DNA of 64,000 bases from Symbiodinium natans (GCA_905221605.1 CAJNDS010002623.1:980871-1044870); one strand, 5' to 3'. Shown: positions 12,873 to 21,469, numbered from the stretch's first letter. Notes: generated by a model from the letters alone, not told the origin. A program made the numbers and translations.

Positions 12873-13009
12873 CATGAGCCCTGAAGCTTAACCCTGCCCT
12901 GAACTCGAAATCCTGGTTGCGGGTTTCAGGGTTCAGGGTTTCAGGGTTCAGGGTTCAGGGTTCAGGGTTTAGGGTTTAGGGTTTAGGGTTTAGGGTTTAG
13001 GGCTTAGGG
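12873..13009 (+). repeat. Left arm of inverted repeat flanking the viral/LINE insertion
   Basis: The order CATGAGCCCT, ACCCTGCCCTGAACT, AATCCTGGTTGCGGGTTTC, TTCAGGG repeats, TTTAGGG repeats reappears reverse-complemented at 17887-18022. The arms are about 140 bp, differ at scattered positions, and enclose about 4.9 kb. The arm includes the telomeric array into which the retrocopy inserted. Confidence 0.75.
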
Positions 13010-13012
13010 TTT
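13002..13012. repeat. Target-site duplication, 3' side of retrocopy
   Basis: GCTTAGGGTTT here is repeated exactly at 17639-17649, immediately beyond the other end of the insertion. The variant heptamer CTTAGGG in both copies, amid canonical TTTAGGG, makes a chance match less likely. The last three T residues overlap the A-tail (read on the minus strand), so the boundary is uncertain by up to three bases. Confidence 0.8.
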
Positions 13013-13018
13013 TTTTTT
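13010..13018 (-). other. A9 tail of the retrocopy
   Basis: Nine T on the plus strand are A9 on the element strand. They follow the LINE stop codon TGA (13020-13022) by one base, so the 3' untranslated region is essentially absent. The tail runs straight into CCCTAAG telomeric sequence. Confidence 0.8.
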
Positions 13019-13019
13019 C

Positions 13020-13600
13020 TCAAGGCCTTGCGCACTGTAAGAACGCGCGCTTTGGCGCCAGCTCGAAAGATGTTTCCCGCAACTGCTTGGCTATTTTAGC
13101 GTACTTGAATTGTGGTCCAAAGTAGGGTGTTGCGGTGTGGTCCGGCAGCCACTCTTCGGGGTAGTTATTCTTTGTTATTGTTTCTAACCAGTATGGAAAC
13201 TGCATTCCTCTACGTCTGCCAGTAGCTAATATTCTGTCTTTATGGGCCGAGCAAAAGACTACGTTGTGAAAGGGCTCTTCACGGGGTGCGTTGAAGACTC
13301 TAACCATCATGCGATATTGCTGGTACGACAAGGTTTGTGAGGGGGTTTCTGGGTATTTAGCTTCCTGCCACACGGTGTGGTTGTCTATTCTGGAGTAGAA
13401 AGACGCCTTAATCCCGATGACTCTCCGAAGGAACCTGTAATAGAAGCCGTCAATCCTCTTAATCTGTTTGGGTGTTAGGGTGAGCGCGTCAATACCATAG
13501 AGCAGGATGGGTACAAAGGTTGCTTGGAAGATTCGTACTTTAATGCTTTTGGTGAGGTTTGAGTTCCAGACCAGTCTAAGCTTTTTAAATGCGACTCTGC
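13020..13600 (-). pseudogene. LINE C-terminal region, out of frame with the RT
   Basis: This is the continuation of the LINE polyprotein after the reverse transcriptase. The frame is open from about 13600 to the TGA at 13020-13022, about 190 codons. It reads through a thumb/connection-like stretch containing 'GIDALTLTPKQIKRIDGFYY' and 'FLRRVIGIKA', then a tail with 'FCSAHKDRIL' and 'NYPEEWLP'. The preceding RT frame (13475-15928) runs into out-of-frame sequence from about 13600, so one small indel separates the two. The LINE assignment comes from position directly downstream of the RT, the PKQIKRIDxFYYRFLRR type of motif common after LINE RTs, and the adjoining A tail. No zinc knuckle or RNase H motif is evident. 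The frame has no ATG of its own. Confidence 0.8.
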
Positions 13601-15928
13601 CAAACCAGCTCTATGGTAGAAGGCCGTGGTAAAGGTGTCTTGCCAGGATACTAATGAACCCAGGTATTTAATTTGCGGTGTGGTCTTAACCTGGTCGCCG
13701 TTACTGAAAAATAGCTTGGGGCTGTCGCCTGGTGTGATCAACAGCTCTGTCTTATCGTGGTTGAGTCGCATTCCATACTCTGAGGCTACCTGTTCCACTG
13801 CTGACAACATTGCCTGTAACTGCGTTGTGGTTCTGCCCAGTAAAAGCGTGTCGTCAGCACATTCAATGTCGTATGTGGGGTATCCCTCGGACCATGTGTT
13901 GGTGGGCGTTCCCTGTGTTTGAAGCAGGGCATCTATATCCGCGAAAACTACCGTGAGTACGGCTACGAAGAGGTATGGACTAAGGGGGCAGCCCTGGCGT
14001 ATACCTGAATGGACATTACCATGTGCAGTTCTACCATCTGGGCCTTTAGTCATGAAGGTAGGGTTCAGGTAGATGGATTCTACTGCAGCTAGCATCTTTG
14101 CCGAAAGACCAAACCTACGCAAGGCTGTTATCATGGCGGTGTGGTCCAGAGAATCGAACGCTTGTTTCCAGTCTAGTGACAGTACGTGAAGCGATTTGTT
14201 GGTCATAAGGGACCATTCCATTGCCCTTCTTAATATGAACAGTGGTTGTACTGTACCTCGCGCTGCGCGAAAACCATATTGGGAAGGTCTGAATTTCTGA
14301 TCGAAAGTAGCGGCCATTCTAGACTGTAGCATTGCAGCGTAGACCTTATAAATGGTGTTTAGGAGAGATATGGGCCTGTAATTTGATGGGTCTGTATCCG
14401 CGGCTTTTCCTTTGTAAATGGAGACAACGATAGCCTCCGCCCATTCTTGCGGTACGGCGCCCTCCTGCCATGCCGTGTTGTAGAGGCTTAGTAAATCATC
14501 AAGATGTTCTTCGTCCAGGAGCATGAGCAATTCATTGGGTACTCTGTCTGGTCCGGCTGCTTTTCGGGCTTTTAGCTTTTGCAAGGCTGACTCTAAGTCA
14601 GGTCTAGTGAAATCTGGCTCGTCCGGCTGCTGTTCATTTAGGTTAGGTCTAGCGTCTCGAATTTGGGCGGTGTGGTCCGCTACGTGTGGTGTTTTCCACT
14701 GTATATTTTGCAGGCGGTCACTAAAAACCTCGTGGGTTTTGGACCAGGGCTGCGGTTTGCCATCCACCACTAAATGCTTCTTTGCTCCTTGAAAGCCTCG
14801 CTTTTGGTTGCGGGCTGTGCGCCAGTATGAGCCAGGGTCTTGAATGTCTTCTATGAGTTGCGAGTGGATGTGGCGTATACGGTCTCTTTTTGCCTCCCTT
14901 TTCGCTTTGTTGCGCAGCGGATTGCCTCGGTAGAGCATGTGTAGAAAGAGGATAGAAACCATGCCGCCCAGCGCAGTGGGAGTGAGGAGATAGAGCCTCG
15001 CGGCTGAGCATGCCTTGTCCCTCCTCTTCAGCATGTTGATCAGCTCTGTGGAAGATGTGCCGCTGACCGGTGATCTCTTCGCATGGCTACAGATCTCTGA
15101 CCACGCCACGCCAGCGGAGACAGCATACGCTCCAAATGGACTGAGGCCCTTCGCTGCAGCTGCCAACCCCGATGTCCAGGAGGTTGAAAGGCAGGCTCCC
15201 AAGTCGGGGGGGACGTCATTCGTGTCTGACTGAATACGCGTTGCCCGCTTCAGGGACATGGGCATAACTGCGGAGGCGATCACCCAGTCTTTGGAATAGA
15301 TCCACGCATCTTTTGCCCACCAAGTTTCGGACGGCTTCAGAGGCAGGCCAATGGTGGCGAACTCATCACTCAGTTGCCTGAAGAACGTCTCCAGCGAGTT
15401 TTGCAGGTATGCCGGGTGAGTGTGGAGCGCCGTTCTAGGATCTACCCCATCTGGGAGCCGAATGGAGAGCCGAACCGCTTGGTTGTCTCCCTGTCCTGTG
15501 AGTGAGGCTCGCCAGCGGAGCCTGTCGCAGATGCTCAGTATCACGGCGAATGTTGCAGTAGTCCATCCTTTTTGGCGCAGCCCTTCGACACCTCCGAAGT
15601 GGGATTCATACACGGTGTTCATGCCTTCATGGCTCGATCTTGCGCTGGAGTTGAGGTTTGGATCCGGGTGGTATCTGCTCGACAGGTAGAAGAGGGATGA
15701 TTCGAAGAAAGTGTGCGTGAACTGGTACACTCCGTCCAGCCCAAAGTATCCATCGAGCCACTCCATGACGCCGTCGGCGTTGCTGGAGTTGAACCTCAGA
15801 TTCCATTTTGAGAAGTCGAGATTGAACACGACGTCGAAGTACGTTGCCCCGGAAGAAGTGCCACTTGTCTGTTCCGCTGATTCCAATGACATGAGTCGTC
15901 GCGAAACCTTGGCTTCGGACGCGGTCAT
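13475..15928 (-). pseudogene. Fused open frame: viral L polymerase core joined to LINE reverse transcriptase
   Basis: An 817-codon frame spans the chimera junction. Residues 1-337 match the RNA polymerase core of mononegavirus L proteins: motif A 'NLDFSKWN' (36-43), motif B 'GGVEGLRQKGWT' (112-123), motif C 'GQGDNQ' (145-150) with the order's signature GDNQ, then 'LPLKPSETWW' (195-204), 'MPMSLKRATR' (222-231) and 'LGG' (320-322) before 'LYRGNP'. From about residue 338 it is LINE: 'KARKAAGPDRVPNELL' (453-468), 'SNYRPISLLNTIYKVYAA' (515-532), 'SLDWKQAFDSLD' (584-595), 'GIRQGCPLSP' (642-651) and 'CADDTLLL' (690-697). The RT active-site box has Cys where an aromatic residue normally precedes ADD. 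Upstream, the same frame continues into 15971-17410 through a single TAG. Downstream, frame is lost near 13600. The EGLRQKGW form of motif B resembles rhabdoviruses, but family placement is inference. Confidence 0.9.
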
Positions 15929-15970
15929 AGTTTGAAAGTCAAAGAACGGAAATAATTGATTGGCAATATT

Positions 15971-17410
15971 CTATTCCGTCAGGACAAAATAGGTTCGGAG
16001 CTCGAGTGTTAACATCCCATAACACCGTGGTGGGATAGCGAGTTCTCTTTCTTTTGTCCTCAGCCCGACCACGAAGTCATCTTTTGGCATCTCCCCGGTT
16101 GAGATTTTCCTGAGAATCTCCCTGGTGTTCAGGTTGCCCCGGGCGAGGTACTCGACCATCGTCCTCCTCGACGTGGTCTGGGCTGGAGGTTGGTAGCCAA
16201 GGAACTCGGATGAGTAGACGCAATCGAATTCCGATCTGCCGGGGCTCAGGGCAGTGTCAGATAGAAGAAGGGATGCATCATCAAAATAGTCGAAGTCAAC
16301 TTGTTTCCCGAGCGTGATCTCTCCCCATTCGTCCAGCGATGGGCCCCTGTCTTGGATCAGGTTGAGGTTTGTCGTGTTGGTTTCTATCCACCTCTTCAGA
16401 ACTTCGTTGCTCCCTGGGTGCTCGACGGGAGGCCATCTGCCATACCTCCGGATGTAGGACAGGCAGTAATACTTTGTAAGTGCTGCTGTGCTCCGTCTTG
16501 ACACTTGCTTCATTGCTTCGACCTCCGCGGGTGACATTGTTGGCGGCGTGGCTATCTTTCTCACGTTGGCGATGGCTGCATCTTCGTCGATGGTCGGGAA
16601 CCCAAACAGTCGATTCAGCCCGAAGATTTCACTGATCTCTGCTGGCGTCCTGCACTTTTCGACGATGTTTACCAGCTTCAGCAGTGCCCTCTGTGAGAAC
16701 CCTGGGTCTGATTCATCAATGATCGGTGCTCCATCTACGCCGTTTGCAATGAATCGCTCTTTTCCAGGCAGCACATCGTAATCCCTGAGGTAAACCCCGA
16801 CGCACACTGGCTCCAACTCTTTCACAACTTTGTAGCCGTCGTTCCCAGCGTGCTCCAGGATCTGGTCCCCCCATGAAAAGACGCTGTCGATTGTGCTAAC
16901 ATCAGGCATGAACGGAGACCCTTGTTGGCCGGACAAGGCTGTGAGGTACCTGGCCACCGCTCTTGCCACAGAGATATCGTGGATCATGAGGATCTGCTCG
17001 TTGCTGGCCAGCGTCCATTTCGCCCCCTGACCGCCGCGCGAGGTGTGTGTTCGCTTGTCGCGTATCACTGTGCATAACTGGCAGATGTAGAAGTCCAAGT
17101 GCTCCGTGATCACGGACTTGCATCCTCGCAGTGGGGACGATATTGTTCCAGCAATGGTGTCGACGACGGTCGTCCACATAGCTGAGGTTCTGAAGCTTTC
17201 ACCAACGTGGGCTAGAGCCTGAGCAACATCCTCTTTGTTGGCCTCTGCTTCCATGGCTTTGAAGCTTGTGAACTCCGGATTCCTCTTGCTGAGGCCTTGT
17301 ATCACCGATTCGGCGACTTCTGCCCCAGCCATCATCCCTTGCGACAATCTGGATATGGATTCGCCACTTCCCAGCTCCTGAGACCACGTGCTGGGTAGCT
17401 GTTGGGCTCA
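15971..17410 (-). pseudogene. N-terminal half of mononegavirus L-like protein
   Basis: This frame is in phase with the viral part of 13475-15928 and separated from it only by TAG at 15971-15973, plus 14 sense codons before the next Met. The open stretch runs from just after TGA (17408-17410), about 479 codons; the first Met-like codon at 17347 is TTG, so no genuine start lies here. Numbered from 17347, recognisable L features are 'EISEIFGLNRLFGFPTID' (238-255), 'YCLSYIRRYGRWPP' (294-307), and the strongly conserved 'DDFVVGLRTKEREL' (423-436) followed by 'LELRTYFVLTE' (448-458), which directly precedes the polymerase domain in L proteins. The stop lies just after this conserved stretch; where many L proteins have Tyr, a single base change could account for it. 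In L proteins this region holds the fingers and N-terminal ring of the polymerase that copies the viral ribonucleoprotein. Confidence 0.88.
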
Positions 17411-17457
17411 AGCAAGGAAGGTGAGCTTCCTCACGGTTTTGGCTTGCAACTTCATCT

Positions 17458-17583
17458 TCAGCGCCTCGCAAGTCTCTTGCATTCCCCTGTCGAGCTTTGC
17501 TGGACATCCGGCCTGATAGCTGTCTGGAGATGTCTGTCGGAAGCAGACGGAAGGGCACCCGACTCATCGTAGATGTCTTCCAT
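17458..17583 (-). pseudogene. Possible start of the L reading frame
   Basis: The first ATG after the spliced leader lies at 17581-17583, 39 bases downstream of the leader. It opens a 41-codon frame beginning MEDIYDESG and ending in TGA at 17458-17460. The acidic start is compatible with an L protein N-terminus, but 41 residues are too few to prove it. This frame is not in phase with the L frame that follows (17410-15971), which is also open upstream from about 17540 to the TGA at 17408-17410. At least one indel is therefore needed between them. A second, unrelated frame (17199-17567) overlaps and is probably a shadow. Confidence 0.45.
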
Positions 17584-17622
17584 AGACGCTCGGAAGTGTT
17601 ACTGCAGATTGCAGCTTGCTTC

Positions 17623-17638
17623 CTTGAGCCAAAATGGC
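17623..17638 (-). other. Relic of the dinoflagellate trans-spliced leader
   Basis: On the minus strand the bases are GCCATTTTGGCTCAAG, identical to the last 16 bases of the conserved dinoflagellate spliced leader (CCGTAGCCATTTTGGCTCAAG). The first five leader bases are missing and the telomeric target begins right there, as expected if reverse transcription stopped short of the modified cap. Leader relics in genomic gene copies are known in dinoflagellates and mark retroposed mRNAs. Here the leader sits on viral-type sequence, so the copied transcript had been trans-spliced in a dinoflagellate nucleus, or had captured a leader by another route. Confidence 0.88.
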
Positions 17639-17649
17639 GCTTAGGGTTT
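17639..17649. repeat. Target-site duplication, 5' side of retrocopy
   Basis: This is an exact second copy of GCTTAGGGTTT (13002-13012). The TTTAGGG array then continues to about 17687, so the element lies inside a telomeric array. Confidence 0.8.
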
Positions 17650-17886
17650 AGGGTTTAGGGTTTAGGGTTTAGGGTTTAGGGTTTAGGCCCACGAACCCTC
17701 AGACCTATGTAAGGCAACCTGTTGGGGTTTAGGGTTTTAGGGTTTAGGGGGCTTTACACGTTGGGTAAGGATGCTTGAAGCGTGGAGGTCGTACGATCCC
17801 ATAAGGAAAACGTGGCTTTATGATCCGGGGACATCGGCCTAGGATTTTGAACTCCCGAACGAGGAGTCCCGCAGCATCTCTGCCTT
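17650..17886. other. Spacer beyond the retrocopy
   Basis: A short TTTAGGG array is followed by about 200 bp of sequence without recognised features. The left side of the insertion has no matching spacer, so the flanking inverted repeat is asymmetric around the element. Confidence 0.5.
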
Positions 17887-18022
17887 CAACCCTAAACCCT
17901 AAACCCTAAACCCTAAACCCTAAACCCTAAACCCTACCCTGAACCCTGAAACCCGCAACCAGGATTTTGAACCCGCAACCAGGATTTAGAGTTCAGGGCA
18001 GGGTTTAGGCTTTAGGGCTCAT
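17887..18022 (-). repeat. Right arm of inverted repeat flanking the viral/LINE insertion
   Basis: CCCTAAA repeats, then CCCTGAACCCTGAAACCC, GCAACCAGGATTT, AGTTCAGGGCAGGGTT and GGGCTCATAG: the reverse complement of 12873-13009. This arm has an extra tandem copy of a 20-base piece (CCCGCAACCAGGATTTTGAA) that the left arm lacks. Confidence 0.75.
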
Positions 18023-18056
18023 AGTGTAGGATTTGAGGCATCAGCCCTAAACATCC

Positions 18057-18149
18057 TTGGAAGGTTTCCCCTTATACTAACAAGTCTTGAATAGAGATTG
18101 TACTATAATCCCTGTTCAGGACTGTTAGTATAGGCAGGGAACATCCCAA
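18057..18149. repeat. MITE-like family A, copy 1
   Basis: The left end is diverged (CATCCTTGGAAGG); the core TTTCCCCTTATACTAACA and the inverted right end TGTTAGTATAGGCAGGGAAC are clear. It is about 93 bp with no coding capacity. Confidence 0.8.
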
Positions 18150-18390
18150 CCCCATCCTTTTAGGTGTACCGATATCCTTGCATCACCCTCTTTCTCAGAA
18201 GAAAGCCTGTGCTTAAGCCCCAAACATGCCCGGTTTACGGTTTAGGGTTTAGGGTTTAGGGTTTAGGTCTAGAGGGTCACTGTTCTAGCATTCATCGTCA
18301 TTAGGAGGTTCCAGGCTCAGAAAAAAAGAACCACCCGCCCAAAAAATCCCATAACATTAAGAAAATAAAAGGTTTCCATCCTGTAGGGAA

Positions 18391-18650
18391 TCGCCCGAAC
18401 ATTGGGGTCAGATTGGCCGAAATCGCCCGAACATTGGGGTCAGATTGGTCGAAATCGCCCGAACATTGGGGGCCCCAATGTTCGTGGCTTTTCGACCTGG
18501 TCGAAATCGCCCGAACATTGGGGTCAGATTGGTCGGAATCGCCCGAACATTGGGGTCAGATTGGTCGAAATCGCCCGAACATTGGGGTCAGATTGGTCGA
18601 AATCGCCCGAACATTGGGGGCCCCAATGTTCGTGGCTTTTCGACCTAGGG
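18391..18650 (+). repeat. 32-bp tandem repeat with a GC-rich palindrome
   Basis: Seven units begin TCGCCCGAACATTGGGG at 18391, 18423, 18455, 18507, 18539, 18571 and 18603. Spacing is 32 bp, except 52 bp where an extra segment, CCCCAATGTTCGTGGCTTTTCGACC, is inserted after the third unit. The same segment follows the last unit. At each of those two places CGAACATTGGGG and CCCCAATGTTCG form a 12-bp perfect palindrome around one G. All three plus frames are open through the array, which explains the overlapping open frames; none is called as a gene. Confidence 0.9.
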
Positions 18651-18709
18651 TTTAGAGTTTAAACCCCTCCCTCCCCCGCAGCCACAAAAAACAACAACAA
18701 TCCTCCAAG

Positions 18710-18710
<1 letters not shown>

Positions 18711-18741
<31 letters not shown>
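18711..18741 (+). repeat. C31 homopolymer
   Basis: An uninterrupted run of about 31 C residues directly before CAAACCC telomeric sequence. Its length may be affected by sequencing error. Confidence 0.85.
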
Positions 18742-18743
<2 letters not shown>

Positions 18744-19578
18744 ACCCAGACCCTAAATCCCCGTAAACCCTAAACCCTAAACCCTAAACCCTCAACCCTC
18801 AACCCTGAACCCTAAACCTGAACCGTACACCCGCAGCAGGAACTGAGAGCCCATCCTCCGCCTGCGCACGGAGATGGGCGGCCTGTAGCGCCTTGGGGGC
18901 CAAAGACTCCAGGAACCCGAAATCAAGGCATTGCAGAGCTTGCAGGTTTGCGGTTTAGGGTTTAGGGTTTGGGGTTTAGGGTTTAGGGTTTAGGGTTTAG
19001 GGTTTAGGGTTTAGGGTTTAGGGTTTAGGGTTTAGGGTTTAGGGTTTAGGGTTTAGGGTTTAGGGTTTGGCACTGTTGCTTCAATGTTTTGGGCGCAATC
19101 GGAAACGAAGCTGCCAGGAGGGTCATCGCATGGGAAATCAAACCCTAACCGGGAACCCCAAACCCTTAAGCCCCGGGACTGATCGCTGCGGGCGCACTGG
19201 GCCATCCGAATCACATGCTCGGCCCTACCGCGACCCACTCCCCGGACGAGGGGTGGCCCCTAGAGAAGTACCGGGATCGGAACCCTAAACCCGAAACATC
19301 CTGAACTCTAAAACCCCCAAACCCTGCATCTCGCAAACCACTGCCGCGCAGGGCACCAGCTGCTCCGCCTCCCTCTTCTTGCCGTTGACATTCTTCAGCA
19401 TCCCGGATTGCGTGGTCATCTGAGCTGCATTGGGGCTCAGGATGTAGGGTGCAAAATTGGGCGATTGCGAGGTCATCTGAGCTGCATTTATGCCTCAGAG
19501 TGTAGGGCCTTTGGGGTTTAGGGCTTGAGGGGAATTTGATACAAGCGCGAGTTTAACCGGGGTGTTGAGGTTTAGGGG

Positions 19579-19932
19579 CTAATCCGAGCATCAGTTTAAT
19601 TAATACCCCCACATTTAAAGAAATTTTTTTTGGCCGGAAGCCCGCCGGAAGACTACTTTCCATTAGGGTGGATTTCGCATGGGACAAACCCCCCACATTT
19701 AAAGGATTTTTTTTTTTTTTTTTGGGGGGGGGGGGGGGGCGGGTTGCAAAATTTCGAAACTAAAGCTTTTTTGTTTTAATAGACACATTCTATACATTCC
19801 TATTGTTTTCAATACATTCGTATTGTTTTTAATAGAGAATCAATACAGGGCCACGGTCCAACTATTGCGGAACCCTGCATTCCTTATTGTGGGGGGGGGG
19901 GCCCCCCACCAATTAAACAGAAGCTCGGATTA
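19579..19932. repeat. Non-autonomous element with about 24-bp terminal inverted repeats
   Basis: The left end CTAATCCGAGCATCAGTTTA and the right end (reverse complement CTAATCCGAGCTTCTGTTTA) match at all but two positions for about 24 bases. Inside are two copies of CCCCCACATTTAAAG, each followed by a T run, a long T/G homopolymer and AT-rich sequence. At about 354 bp with no open frame, it resembles a small DNA transposon derivative. No clear target duplication could be assigned because telomeric-like sequence lies on both sides. Confidence 0.65.
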
Positions 19933-20398
19933 GGGATTAGGACCAAGGTCGTCAAGAATGCCGGGCAGTGAGTTCTTGGCCTGTACGAAGAAGAATAATA
20001 CATCCACCGTTCTTTCTGTTGCTTTGCTCTGTGCCTGCCATTGCTGCTGCGTCTTTCTCATTTGACCCCACGTCTAGCCAAGAAGAAAATCGTAGGAACA
20101 ACGGGTCATGGCGCACGCCATGCGCCATGCCAGGAATCCCCCCGAATCCTGCCCAAATGAGCATCTCCCAAAACAGGGGCTCCCCCTCGTTTACGCACAG
20201 ATGTCTTCACCCCGAAGCCCGAATCCCTTATTCTACGAAGCCTCACTTGTTCCCGGTTACCCTAAACCCTAAACCCTAAACCCTAAACCCTAAACCCTAA
20301 ACCCTACAAATTGCAGGCCAAGGATCTTTCTTGGGTATCATGTTGTTGATGTGCCAAAGCTGAAGCTGCCCTCGCACGTTTAGGATTCAGGGTTTCGG

Positions 20399-20500
20399 GT
20401 TCAGGGTTCAGGGTTCAGGGTTCAGGGTTCAGGGTTCAGGGTTCAGGGTTCCGGGTTCAGGGTTCAGGGTTTAGGGTTTAGGGTTTAGGGTTTAGGGGGC
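20399..20500 (+). repeat. TTCAGGG variant array
   Basis: About ten near-perfect TTCAGGG heptamers are followed by canonical TTTAGGG and a small direct repeat of AGGGGGCTTCAGGAA. Confidence 0.85.
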
Positions 20501-21469
20501 TTCAGGAAATAGGGGGCTTCAGGAAGTCAAATATGATAAGACCCCCGCCGTGCCCTCACTCCCTACGAGCCACCACGAAGATCCGCCGCTAAACCTCCCC
20601 AAGGACAACAGGGCAAACTCAGTGCTTGCCCGAAGATGAACGCCGAGCTACTTAAGCTTGCAATGTGGGGCTGCTAGGAGAGGGACCCTGGCGCTGAACC
20701 CAAAACCCCCCCCCCCCCCGCACTTAAACCCCTGGCCGCCGTATTGTGCCGCGAGTTTTTGGCCCCTCATGCAAACCAGCTGTTGGTTAAGGGTTCAACA
20801 CTCCGGGGACAGGATGGCATTCGGAGCTTCGGCCATGTCACCCGTGAAGCGCGGGCACGCAGCACCAGTCCAGTTTGTCAGCTCCTCTGTCAGTTTGAAG
20901 TTTTCGGGTTATATGATCTTCACAGTAAAACAAATTAATGATTATACTCATACAAGAATATACACATAAATATACATACATATATATATATGTATTTATA
21001 CTATACCCTTTTTGAAGGGTTAACTCGGGCTTGCAGGCGGTAGATGGTTTTGACACTTTGGCCTGTGGACCGTTCTTGACGCTCGGCATGGCCTCTGTCC
21101 GCCAAACCTTGAATCCGAGCCCTTCGCTGGGGCTAAGGTTTAGAGTTTAGGGTTTAGGGTGTAGGGTTCAGGGTTTAGGGTTTAAGGTTTAGAGTTTAGG
21201 GTTTAGGGTGTAGGGTTCAGGGTTTAGGGTTCATGGCTGAAGGGGCAATGAGTTGACTTATCAGGTGTTGAGGGGCAAGTTCGAGAAACATGCCGTGCCT
21301 CTTCATCTAGTCAGGTCTCTACAACATAGCTCCTTCTTGCATGTTACATGCGGAAACCCGTAACACTAAACACTAAACCTTGAGGACATATGACCGAGCG
21401 TCTTCAGGTCCCGGGTAGGCCCGGGCACTATCCGGGCTCAACCGTTGACCCCTAATACGATTTACAACA

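Larger units (their letters stand above)
13013..17638 (-). mobile_element. Retroposed chimeric mRNA: spliced leader - viral L - LINE RT - A tail
   Basis: This 4.6 kb insertion reads on the minus strand. Its 5' end is a truncated dinoflagellate spliced leader (17623-17638), followed by a 39-base leader, sequence related to the mononegavirus L polymerase (about 17583-14918), an in-frame switch to LINE reverse transcriptase and C-terminal region (about 14917-13020), and A9 (13018-13010). An 11-base direct repeat flanks it. Leader, tail and duplication together are the marks of a processed mRNA copied into DNA by LINE machinery (established for retrocopies). The target was a TTTAGGG array. Breaks are a frameshift near the start, TGA at 17408-17410, TAG at 15971-15973, and a frameshift near 13600. 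The LINE's own 5' part, including any endonuclease, is absent and viral sequence stands in its place. Whether the fusion formed in this event or was retroposed from an older fused gene cannot be told from one copy. Confidence 0.88.

Noticed and set aside
14523-15935. Plus-strand open frames opposite the viral/LINE frame
   Set aside because: Shadows of the minus-strand coding region; none has recognisable motifs.
17199-17567. 122-codon minus frame overlapping the start of the L region
   Set aside because: It overlaps the L-like frame and has no recognisable motif; more likely a shadow than the true N-terminus.
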